A stretch of DNA of 46,526 bases. Source: an uncultured Candidatus Saccharibacteria bacterium. GTDB lineage: Bacteria > Patescibacteriota > Saccharimonadia > Saccharimonadales > Saccharimonadaceae. This document shows, one piece after another, positions 27,301-33,542 of the stretch. The position numbers were made by a program, and so were the translations under genes. Each line of letters begins with the position of its first letter. Positions within the stretch are counted from its first letter, which is position 1. The DNA is taken from positions 1 to 46,526 of the forward strand of contig CALFGG010000039.1 of NCBI GenBank assembly GCA_937958235.1, read 5' to 3'. Below the pieces are notes generated by a model. That model was not told where the DNA came from, ran no database searches, and saw nothing but the letters and a program-made list of their open reading frames with translations.

Positions 27301-27394
27301 AGGGAAGCATCAATTAGGTGAAAACGGTTTTCGTCAGAATCTACAGGGAAGCAACAGTTCCCCAGATAGTGGGTATTTCTCTATTCACCATTAA
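24383..27394 (+). CDS. VirD4/TraG-like membrane ATPase with type IV secretion DNA-binding domain
   Basis: 1003 residues. An N-terminal transmembrane helix (about 5-25) is followed by a 380-residue region without a known motif, then a FtsK/HerA/VirD4-type motor: Walker A GQTGAGKS at 414-421, IIDPHGDF, and Walker B YLYVDEFQNF with Asp near 663. The motor ends at about residue 790. The last 200 residues are Lys, Asn, Pro and Ser rich and probably disordered. Proteins of this kind pump DNA or couple substrates to type IV secretion or pilus machines; which of these applies here is not shown because no other T4SS gene lies in the window. It is monocistronic, with its own -10 box and terminator. Confidence 0.85.
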   Translation: MIIEILHFLLMPIIWLPIVIILGILTYRNYKKINQLKVLNVDSVLLMLEIPKTNDKQELSAEQMFASLHGILRDSESLKGSGGVQEHLSFEVVSTGGQIRFYVWTPKTLQSFVEGQIYAQYPTVQIYTIDHDYVDNREKHEVIYTAELGLTENTALPIKTFESFEVDPLAGITGTLAKLDSDHSEELWIQILTRPIADSWHKDTDNWIKVIKSGKNSFRFFNIDITWILQAISALWTPPAGGTASDTKIELSERAKTQISAAEQKATKLGYEVKIRLAYLGNSEINAKLNMQALVGTFKQFNSTNLNGFKQLGGSFNKEDLDAYKMRQFTNPGFILNISELASVYHLPHTSVETPNIVWATSKTAEPPAKLPLITGIASTDENISAFGLTNFRGINHQFGMLRKDRSRHVYIIGQTGAGKSGLLELFALSDIFYNQGYCIIDPHGDFAVNNLRFIPQNRIKDVVYFNPADTQYPVAFNPLELSDPTRKPNVCSEVIGVLKRMFGDSWGPRLEHILRYTLLALLDRPDSTLLDISRILTDKDFRKETLEYCTDVTVLQFWKQEFGQWNEKQVNESIAPVLNKVGAFTANPIIRNIIGQPRSSFDVRKIMDEGKILVVNLSKGLIGEDNAGILGSFLVTKIQLAAMSRSDIPDVSKRRPFYLYVDEFQNFATDSFSVILSEARKYGLNLTVANQYIAQMTDSVRDAVFGNVGTTISFRVSADDAPILVKQFEPTFDSSDLIQMNNRHFVISMIINGEKAPAFSATTLNIPQASTDNLDAIITNSRNLFSRARAEVEAEIRATIEQSEKYKKELSDSGRQSHKEEIATAQNTSPAQPKPAFIKEPSYQTFKKISPNTAAGKDSITLKDLGNVLKQMDSVTPITSNGVKSATELAREQEKTTTKKPVEQGNTNISNSKHNQKNKKPFNKNKKKPNFESVPLTPIVSPSHTTEAPHKTNFASDLHDGHPGFATSQNLPGKHQLGENGFRQNLQGSNSSPDSGYFSIHH

Positions 27395-27422
27395 AAAACC
27401 ACCCCTCAAGGGGTGTTTTTTT
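27393..27422 (+). terminator. Terminator of the VirD4-like gene
   Basis: CACCCC / GGGGTG around TCAA, followed by seven T. The stem begins a few nt after the stop codon. Confidence 0.85.
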
Positions 27423-28318
27423 ATCGTCTCATAACTTTACTTTTATTTTTAAGAATCAACTCTTCTCTACCCCTGTTAGAAATTAATCATGCTCTTCTCT
27501 ACCCCTGTTATCTACTTATTATCTGCAATTACCGCAGCAATCGCCCTTATATTAAACAGGAAAGAGTCAATATAAATTATCTATTCCAAACCACTAACAT
27601 AGTTCCTAGAGCCTCTCATGGCGTCAAATTCCAGAAGAATAATAGAAGAGCTTACTGGAAGACTACATAGCATAAAAGACTCCTACATTACAACCCATTT
27701 TTTACGCGTGATCCAATTTTTAATTTATTTTAAACGTATAGTTAATCGTTTTTTGTCCATATTTACAATGTCGTACAATAACTATTTTACGACACACTAG
27801 ATCAAGAAACCTGCCGGACCCATAAAAACACATATACATCTACATACTACCATTAACCCCACATAACTAGCTCAAACATCTACCCCAAACTAATCCACTC
27901 GCTTGTCTCTCTATATTAGATAAAAAATCAGCAGGAAAACACTTCATTTTTGATTTTAAAACCCTTGCGAGTCTATAAATATACCTATAAACTGCCACTC
28001 ATATCTGTTAGAACTCGTGCAATTCTCAGTAATTCCGAAAACCCGGAGAAGAGCTCCAGAATTGCGAGCTCAGATCCACCCCTGTTAGCACCCATTTTTT
28101 CACAAATTTCTCTGTGAAAACTCGCTTTTTGGTCAGATTTCACGGATTTTTAAGCCAAAATTCACTTTTTCCTCTTTCCCTTGTCTGAACCTTTCCCCAT
28201 CTCTTTTCGTAAAGAAATTCGCCCATCCGCCGGTCAAATCTTAATACCATAATTCTTCTAAAAAACTGCTTTTTGTTTGTTTCCCTATCTCCGAACAAAA
28301 ACCGAACAGTGTAGCAAG
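27423..28318. other. 0.9-kb gap with repeats and a folded element, no sure gene
   Basis: This lies between two convergent genes. No convincing ORF is present; a 60-codon plus ORF at 27618 and a minus ORF ending at 28140 have weak or no ribosome-binding sites. It contains a perfect 19-nt direct repeat (27460-27478 and 27492-27510) ending in ACCCCTGTTA, and a third copy of that 10-mer at 28078-28087. There is also an 11-bp stem CTC-GCAATTCT / AGAATTGC-GAG with a 2-nt bulge and an inner GGAG / CTCC hairpin (28014-28068). Other elements are a TTTTCACA / TGTGAAAA hairpin (around 28099-28121) and two CCGAACA motifs 11 nt apart (28291-28309), directly past the infB terminator. Similar motifs occur in the 32.1-32.95 kb gap. 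Confidence 0.5.
27460..27510. repeat. 19-nt direct repeat, two copies
   Basis: CTCTTCTCTACCCCTGTTA occurs at 27460-27478 and 27492-27510, a 32-nt period. The final ten bases recur at 28078-28087 and 32655-32664. Confidence 0.85.
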
Positions 28319-28348
28319 AAAAAATAAGGCACATTAGGTACCTTATTT
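28319..28348 (-). terminator. Terminator of infB
   Basis: On the minus strand AAATAAGG / CCTTATTT (8 bp, 11-nt loop) runs into six T. It lies 13 nt after the infB stop codon. Confidence 0.75.
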
Positions 28349-28361
28349 ATCGATTGATCTT

Positions 28362-30137
28362 CTAAAGCTTTTTCTTCCTTAGCTCCCTTGTAAAGAATTT
28401 CACACGGTCGCCAATCTCGATCACGAGCTTCTTCTCCAGCTTAAAGGCAATACCACCAGTCTCACCAGCCACCAGCTCGTTGACCTGCATTTTCTCCTTC
28501 TGCACTGAATCCACTTCCACCTCGCCAATCAGCTCTTTCTCATGATAGACGCGACCAAGCATTCCTGCATTAACGCGACCAGTCAAAACTTCTCCACCAG
28601 CAATAATTGCCGTACGCTCTGTCCTAAAGACTCCCTTGATCTTCATTTCACCAGTCTCTTCCTCGACTACCTCATCATCAAGCAGTTGTTCCATTGACTG
28701 TTTTGCGTCATCAAGTAACTCGTAAATTACCCGGTAATTACGGATCTCTACACCATCTCTTGCCGCTAACTTCACAATATTCGTTGGAATATTTACATTG
28801 AAGCCATAAATCACTGTATTATCCCCCTCAGCCATATAAACATCATTTTCCGTCACATCGCCAACCCCAGAAGACACAATATTTAGAGAAATTTCGCCCT
28901 TTGTGTCGATCATCTTTAATGAATCCACCACAGAGGTCACTGAGCCTAGTACGTCGCCTTTAATAATTACGTTGAAGACTTTTGAGTTATCTGCAGTATT
29001 CATCATCCTTAATAGATCAGATGAGGTCACATTTGCTGAAGCCGTTTCAGAAGCCTCCGCCTGTGCGTTTAATAAAGCCTGCTTCCTAGCTGTTTTTTCA
29101 TCTTTTACCTCAATAAAGCGGTCACCGAAGTTTGGTAACTCCTTAAAACCAGTTACTGTTACCGGTGTTGAAGGTGTAGCTTTTCCCTTTGGCTTCCCCC
29201 TAAAGTCCATCATTGTACGAATCTTACCATAGACGCTACCAGCTACTACAAATTCTCCGGTCTTTAATTCCCCACCAGTTACCAATAAATTAACCACCGA
29301 TCCCTTACCAATCTCGATGTGTGATTCGATTACTAGCCCCTCTGCTGGAATTTCCACGTCTGCCTTCAATTCTTCAATATCGGCAGTCAATAGAATCATA
29401 TCTAGTAATTTGTCCAAGTTGTCGCCGCGCTTTGCTGAAATCGGCACCATCGTCACATCCCCTCCCCACTCCTCTGGCTGCAAACCGTGTTGCGCCAAAT
29501 CAGCCATTGTACGTGGAATATCCGCCCCCTCACGATCAATCTTATTAATTGCTACAATAATCTTCGCATTTGCACCCTGCGCAAATTTAATCGCCTCAAT
29601 TGTCTGTGGCTTCACACCATCATCAGCCGCCACCACAATCACTACAATATCTGTTAACATTGCACCGTGTTGACGAATCGCCGCAAAGGCCTCGTGCCCT
29701 GGTGTATCCAAGAAGGTAATCAAACGCTCATCATGTTTTAACTGATAAGCCGAAATATGCTGTGTAATACCTCCAGCCTCCCCCTCTACTGTCTTCTTGT
29801 GTAGCAAAGAGTCCAGTAGTGTCGTTTTGCCGTGGTCAACGTGACCCATTACAGCCACTACTGGTGGGCGCAAAACCGCCTTCTCTGATAATTCCCTGTG
29901 AAAATTCGAGGTTTTTGTCGCAGTATTTTTGCGTTCCAATCTGACATTTTCCAACTTTAATTCGTCAATTATTAAACTTGCAGTATCAAAATCTAGGCGC
30001 TGATTAATTGTCGCCATAATTCCCTGCTTAAATAACTCCCCGATTAATGCGGTCACCGAAAGCCCTAACGCCTCCGCTAGTTCATCTACCGTGATTGAGC
30101 CTGCGATCTGAATGATCTTCTCTTGGGTCTCCGCCAT
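28362..30137 (-). CDS. infB: Translation initiation factor IF-2
   Basis: GTPase that brings initiator fMet-tRNA to the 30S subunit. A short N-terminal helical domain (TVDELAEALGLSVTALIGELFKQG, an IF2_N unit) is followed by the G domain with GHVDHGKT at 98-105, DTPGHEAF and NKID, then the beta-barrel and C-terminal domains (GLVIESHIEIGKGSVVNLLVTGG and the C2-like tail). At 591 residues it lacks the long charged N-terminal extension of many IF-2 proteins. AAGGAGA precedes the ATG. It lies 117 nt after ftsL on the same strand and ends the division cluster; a terminator follows. Confidence 0.96.
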   Translation of the reverse strand: MAETQEKIIQIAGSITVDELAEALGLSVTALIGELFKQGIMATINQRLDFDTASLIIDELKLENVRLERKNTATKTSNFHRELSEKAVLRPPVVAVMGHVDHGKTTLLDSLLHKKTVEGEAGGITQHISAYQLKHDERLITFLDTPGHEAFAAIRQHGAMLTDIVVIVVAADDGVKPQTIEAIKFAQGANAKIIVAINKIDREGADIPRTMADLAQHGLQPEEWGGDVTMVPISAKRGDNLDKLLDMILLTADIEELKADVEIPAEGLVIESHIEIGKGSVVNLLVTGGELKTGEFVVAGSVYGKIRTMMDFRGKPKGKATPSTPVTVTGFKELPNFGDRFIEVKDEKTARKQALLNAQAEASETASANVTSSDLLRMMNTADNSKVFNVIIKGDVLGSVTSVVDSLKMIDTKGEISLNIVSSGVGDVTENDVYMAEGDNTVIYGFNVNIPTNIVKLAARDGVEIRNYRVIYELLDDAKQSMEQLLDDEVVEEETGEMKIKGVFRTERTAIIAGGEVLTGRVNAGMLGRVYHEKELIGEVEVDSVQKEKMQVNELVAGETGGIAFKLEKKLVIEIGDRVKFFTRELRKKKL

Positions 30138-30254
30138 TTTTCTCCTTCCCTGTTTTTGCCCATCATAAGAAACAGGCTTAATGCGTAAAAATTACTCTTA
30201 TTTTACCATATTTATAGAGAATAAGAAAATGCCAAAGTTTAAAATAAGCTTAAA

Positions 30255-30671
30255 CTAATCTGCATAACCAGCCACGTGAGCAGTTTCCATATTGGCTGCC
30301 ACGGTTGACTTTGCGTTCTTTGCAATCGAATTAAGTCTTGCCTGTTCGACCTTAAGGTCATCACGTTCTGCTTCTAGATTTGCAATCTGCGCGTCCATTG
30401 CACTCATTTTATAATCATAAGTTGTCACCTTAGATTGCTCAGAAACATAAAATAAGCCAATCATAAATACTTCGATTACTAAAATTGCAATTGCTGAAAT
30501 TCGCCCAATCCCCCTCGCCTGATGTCGCACCGTATTGCGATTACGTGAATATCCAGAGCTCACTGCATTCGCAAGGTAACTAGTCCGAGGACGCTCGCTC
30601 ACATTGCGCATATTCATTCCACGTAAATTGCCAAACCCCTGTTGTCGCACAGTTCTCGCTCCACTCTGCAT
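30255..30671 (-). CDS. ftsL: FtsL/DivIC-like division protein
   Basis: 138 residues from the ATG at 30671. A basic cytoplasmic N-terminus, one transmembrane helix (about 59-80) and an outer coiled coil (MDAQIANLEAERDDLKVEQARLN) give the FtsL/DivIC bitopic layout. The position right after rsmH, where ftsL sits in most dcw clusters, supports it; sequence alone would not separate FtsL from DivIC. The frame opens at a TTG (30698), but GAGG 7 nt before the ATG at 30671 fixes the start. An unusually long, A-rich and structured 5' region (30672-31041) separates it from the gene upstream. Confidence 0.75.
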   Translation of the reverse strand: MQSGARTVRQQGFGNLRGMNMRNVSERPRTSYLANAVSSGYSRNRNTVRHQARGIGRISAIAILVIEVFMIGLFYVSEQSKVTTYDYKMSAMDAQIANLEAERDDLKVEQARLNSIAKNAKSTVAANMETAHVAGYAD

Positions 30672-31041
30672 TTGTTTTCCTCGCTTTTTTGTTTTCAAAA
30701 AAACTCTCGCTAAAATCTTCTCAGCAAAAATAAAGGTTTTAATTAGAGTTTTTAATTGTTGTTATTTTTTTGTTTTGTTTTTTGTTTTTTGGGTCGGAGT
30801 GCCTTCGTTTAGCGAATTTACCCCGTCATAGACCGAAATCCCTTATTAGCCGCACCACCGCATCGCTAATAAGAGCTTTCGGGAAGGTCATATCTTTTTT
30901 GTTAAACACTTATCCCAGTTGACTTAACAACCGTGTCGGGACGCCGTCGTTTCCGAAAGTTTCCCGATAGCAGACCCCGAAGGGTCTGATGCATCCAAAA
31001 TTAAGGTCTTAAAGACTTAAGTTTAGATTATTTATTTTTCC
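30672..31041 (-). ncRNA. Structured RNA element, possible ftsL leader
   Basis: No family recognised. Minus-strand helices seen by eye, given as plus coordinates: 9-bp CTTATTAGC / GCTAATAAG (30842-30850 with 30865-30873), extended by 6-bp CCGAAA / TTTCGG (30833-30838 with 30877-30882); 7-bp TTGTTAA / TTAACAA (30899-30905 with 30924-30930); 6-bp TCGGGA / TCCCGA (30936-30941 with 30962-30967); and 7-bp CAGACCC / GGGTCTG with a TTCG tetraloop on the minus strand (30971-30988). GC content is locally well above the flanking A-rich linker. No T-run terminator follows on either strand, so it is more likely part of the ftsL mRNA than a separate RNA. It begins right after a 21-codon ORF. Confidence 0.6.
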
Positions 31042-31107
31042 CTAGCGAAAATTAACTTTGATTTTCTGTGCTCGAGATGAGTTTTTGACAATGATTTGCT
31101 TTGGCAT
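31042..31107 (-). CDS. Candidate 21-aa basic peptide (possible leader peptide)
   Basis: Too short for usual gene calls, but the ATG at 31107 is preceded by AAGGAGG with a 4-nt gap, the strongest Shine-Dalgarno nearby. The peptide begins MPKQIIVKN, has seven Lys or Arg in 21 residues and no acidic residue. It lies between rsmH and the structured element before ftsL, the arrangement expected for a regulatory leader peptide whose translation affects downstream folding. It could also be a small functional protein. No homologue is recognised. Confidence 0.45.
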   Translation of the reverse strand: MPKQIIVKNSSRAQKIKVNFR

Positions 31108-31185
31108 ATTGCCTCCTTTTTATTTTTATTTTTATCATCCCAAAAACCATCGGCCCGTCCCCGTTCAGTCTAGTTTAGTTGTCTA

Positions 31186-32064
31186 CTAAATTTTTCTAGC
31201 TGCCCTCAGTTTTGCGCTTCTAGCCCTTGGATTGATAACTAATTCATCCATGCCCGCAACAATTGGTGTTTTATTTAAAATCTCTAGCTCTGATTCCCTT
31301 CCCAGTGAACTTACCTCTTTAAAGTACTGTTTCACCAGCCTATCTTCTAAGCTATGAAAAGTAATTATCGCAATGCGTCCACCTGGTTTCAGTAATTTCG
31401 GAATCAACGGTAAAGTTTTTTCAATCAAGGTTAATTCTTCATTAACAGCAATTCTGATTGCTTGAAAAACTTTGGTTGCTGGGTGCTTACCATACCATCC
31501 TTTCGGACTTAAGGCTTCCGCCAGCTCCTTCGTAGTTTTCCATGGCCGGTTATACACAATTTCTCTCGCATGTTTTCTAGCCAGCCCCGATGATTCTTCT
31601 CCATATTGCTCAAAAATCTCAATTAGCCTTTTTTCTGACCAGTGGTTTACAATCGTCTCCGCTGACAAGTCTTGTGTTTGATCCATTCGCATATCCAGCA
31701 CCCCCTCATGCATAAATGAAAAACCTCGCTCTGAATTATCCAGTTGCGGTGAAGATACCCCAAAATCAGCTAAAATCATATCAAAAGTTTTTCCACACTC
31801 GATTAAAGACTGCGCCGCATTATAAAAATCTTCATGCAATAGTTTTATATCAAATTCACCTTCAGGGTACTTCTCTGATAGAACCTTAATTGCATTCTCG
31901 TCTCGGTCCACTAAAACCGATTCTTTATAATTCCGCGTAACCGCCAAAATCTTTCCCGCATGACCTGCATATCCCGCCGTCAAATCTAAATATGATTCAC
32001 CCGGATTCGGTTGCAAAGTCTCGAGAACTTCTGATAGTAACACTGGTTTATGAAGCTCTTCCAT
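31186..32064 (-). CDS. rsmH: 16S rRNA m4C1402 methyltransferase RsmH (MraW)
   Basis: S-adenosylmethionine-dependent enzyme that modifies C1402 of 16S rRNA. The N-terminus HKPVLLSEVLETL is family-typical, and motif I reads DLTAGYAGHAGKIL (usually DATLGxGGHS). FDMILADFGVSSPQLD, ERGFSFMHEGVLDMRMD and the C-terminal AIITFHSLEDRLVKQYF are all present. 292 residues is normal. Its start has TATAAT 6 nt upstream, so it heads its own, leaderless transcript after the 0.94-kb gap. mraZ, which usually precedes it, is not found. Confidence 0.95.
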   Translation of the reverse strand: MEELHKPVLLSEVLETLQPNPGESYLDLTAGYAGHAGKILAVTRNYKESVLVDRDENAIKVLSEKYPEGEFDIKLLHEDFYNAAQSLIECGKTFDMILADFGVSSPQLDNSERGFSFMHEGVLDMRMDQTQDLSAETIVNHWSEKRLIEIFEQYGEESSGLARKHAREIVYNRPWKTTKELAEALSPKGWYGKHPATKVFQAIRIAVNEELTLIEKTLPLIPKLLKPGGRIAIITFHSLEDRLVKQYFKEVSSLGRESELEILNKTPIVAGMDELVINPRARSAKLRAARKI

Positions 32065-32070
32065 ACTTCT

Positions 32071-32099
32071 ATTATATCAAAGACTTATATTCTCTGTTA
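32071..32099 (-). promoter_or_regulatory. rsmH promoter (leaderless)
   Basis: On the minus strand TAACAG, 17 nt, then TATAAT, ending 6 nt before the ATG at 32064. The -35 is a poor match to TTGACA. Confidence 0.6.
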
Positions 32100-32463
32100 T
32101 ATAGAAGCTCTTTAGTTTGAGATCGCTCAACTAGAAATTTCAGCGTGTTTGTGTTTGTATGTTTTTTGTTTAAAATTTCTAAACAATAAATGCTGCTATA
32201 GTTTTATTCAGTGCAAAACTAAATATATGACTATAACCGTTGAGAGACTTATTGTGTAGGTTGTTTGTTGAGTTAATTGGGAGGTGTTTATAGATGTACT
32301 AATGGTTTTGATGACGCGTTTCCTAAACGCGCGCCAAGACTCCTAGTTGACCGACCTCAAACATTTTTTAATGTGCCAAAAAGACCGCTTTTAACTATTG
32401 TTCTTCTTTACCAAGCGAATTACTTCATAATCTTGATTGTCTTCTAAATTCTTCTTCGCTTGA

Positions 32464-32598
32464 TTACTCATTGTTTTTAATCTTTTTGTTTGTGGTTTTT
32501 GTTTTGTTATCCACTGACCTTAGTTTAGCGCCATTAACTACATAATGCAAGTGCTTTTTAAATATTTTTTCCAAGTTTTTCAACTTACTTTTCCACAT
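32464..32598 (-). CDS. Candidate 44-aa basic protein in the rsmH-ftsQ gap
   Basis: Weakly supported. The ATG at 32598 has TAATAT 6 nt upstream, the same leaderless signature as many genes here. The product begins MWKSKLKNLEKIFKK and is Lys and Asn rich, with about 14 Lys or Arg, but its composition may just reflect AT-rich DNA. Its last codons overlap the start (ATG at 32471) of a 26-codon ORF in another frame. No homologue is recognised and no Shine-Dalgarno is present. Confidence 0.25.
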   Translation of the reverse strand: MWKSKLKNLEKIFKKHLHYVVNGAKLRSVDNKTKTTNKKIKNNE

Positions 32599-32955
32599 GT
32601 TTATATATTATGCAAATATCCCCCTGTTATCCACAACTCATTCATTGTAATCTCACCCCTGTTATTTTGTAGCATTTTATTTATTCACTTTTCCACAACT
32701 GTGTAAAACTTTCCGCTCTCCCCTATAAATTTTTTAATATTTTTAATTCCTCCCTCTTGCATATTATCACTTTCATTTTATAAAAATCCGAACACATCAA
32801 ACTTGAACCGAACGTGTTTTAATCATTTAGGTACTTGTATTTTTAATTAATTATTGCAAAATAAATTATCTCCCTAGCATCTAAAAACCGAACAGGAATT
32901 ACTACTATTTTAAGGCTTTATCCTTCACCTATTTTCCATAACTGATCCTCACCAA

Positions 32956-32982
32956 CAAAAAACCGGACTTTTGCTCCGGTTT
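32956..32982 (-). terminator. Terminator after ftsQ
   Basis: On the minus strand AAACCGGA / TCCGGTTT (8 bp, 7-nt loop) is followed by T. It closes the PBP-mraY-ftsW-murG-ftsQ operon. Confidence 0.8.
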
Positions 32983-33002
32983 ACCCCCCCTCTATATACC
33001 CC

Positions 33003-33542
33003 CTATATTGTCTTATAATAAGCACGCCCCTCAATCCTTACATCCACATAGCCCACCTTCAGGTTCTGTTTTTTCAGGAATCCTATCATCCTAATTATAT
33101 CCTCTAGTGTCTCTGCTGTTCCTCGGTCTAAGTTGCATTTGTAAAATTCCTCTCGGCCCTCAAAATACAGATCCACCTCTCGCGCCTTACCCGCCGGGAT
33201 AATGGCTTTTATTATCTTCAGCCCGCTCTCACTCGCATCTTTTTCAAACAACCCCACGTATTGTTTTGTTCGCTCGGTTATAAAATTTGAACCATCCTCA
33301 TCGATAATACTCACCGTAGGTGTATATTTTATCGTTTCAACTTTCTTCTGGTTCGCCGCCGGAACTTTCTTTACTGCACTCTGGATTATTACCACTCCAA
33401 GCACCACCGTTGCTACAATTACTATACCAAGTAATAGCAATTGTACTTTCTTTTTCTTTTCACGCTTCTCAAGTAGCTGTTGTCTCGCGAGCTCACTCTC
33501 AACTACGTCCCGGTTTCCCGCAATCGTCCTACCTAATCTCAT
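33003..33542 (-). CDS. ftsQ: Short FtsQ/DivIB-like division protein
   Basis: 179 residues: a basic cytoplasmic tail, one transmembrane helix (about 33-53) and an outer region of about 125 residues. The C-terminal part (AREVDLYFEGREEFYKCNLDRG ... GYVDVRIEGRAYYK) resembles the end of the FtsQ beta domain. Typical FtsQ proteins have 250-300 residues with a POTRA domain after the helix; there is little room for a full POTRA here. The start overlaps the murG stop by ATGA, so translation is coupled. Assignment rests on layout, the C-terminal motif and position next to murG. Confidence 0.7.
   Translation of the reverse strand: MRLGRTIAGNRDVVESELARQQLLEKREKKKKVQLLLLGIVIVATVVLGVVIIQSAVKKVPAANQKKVETIKYTPTVSIIDEDGSNFITERTKQYVGLFEKDASESGLKIIKAIIPAGKAREVDLYFEGREEFYKCNLDRGTAETLEDIIRMIGFLKKQNLKVGYVDVRIEGRAYYKTI

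Larger units (their letters stand above)
32065..32955. other. 0.9-kb AT-rich gap with DnaA-box-like sites and motifs
   Basis: It separates ftsQ from rsmH inside the division cluster. Four DnaA-box-like nonamers lie within 200 nt: TTATCCACA (32627-32635), TTATCCACT (32507-32515) and TTTTCCACA twice (32589-32597, 32689-32697). The motif CCCCTGTTA occurs at 32621-32629 and 32656-32664. CCGAAC occurs at 32788, 32808 and 32888, the last in a 13-mer AAAAACCGAACAG also present at 28297-28309. A 7-bp hairpin CGCGTTT / AAACGCG lies at 32315-32331. Two short minus ORFs (44 and 26 codons, 32391-32598) overlap by the sequence AATGAG. No larger gene is seen. Confidence 0.55.

Noticed and set aside
27618..27800. 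60-codon plus ORF in the convergent gap
   Set aside because: No Shine-Dalgarno, no -10 box at a useful distance, and an amino acid composition expected from AT-rich non-coding DNA.
27970..27993. dif-like imperfect palindrome (AGTCTATA / TATAAACT) near the change in gene orientation
   Set aside because: Base skew does not switch here, so this is not a likely terminus. The arms match known XerC/XerD sites poorly and the central spacer is 8 rather than 6 nt.
28140..28334. 64-codon minus ORF after infB
   Set aside because: It overlaps the infB terminator T run at its upstream end, has no good ribosome-binding site and no recognisable product. An internal ATG giving 36 residues has only a weak AGAAG.
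27395..28361. Replication terminus inferred from convergent gene orientation
   Set aside because: The plus strand remains C-rich over G on both sides, which argues for one continuous replication arm.
30781..31020. RNase P RNA or tmRNA in the rsmH-ftsL spacer
   Set aside because: A short AGATATGACC stretch is reminiscent of RNase P, but none of the other conserved blocks is present and there is no terminator or CCA end.
32500..32700. Main replication origin at the DnaA-box cluster
   Set aside because: No dnaA or dnaN nearby and no skew change. The cluster is kept as a possible regulatory or titration site instead.
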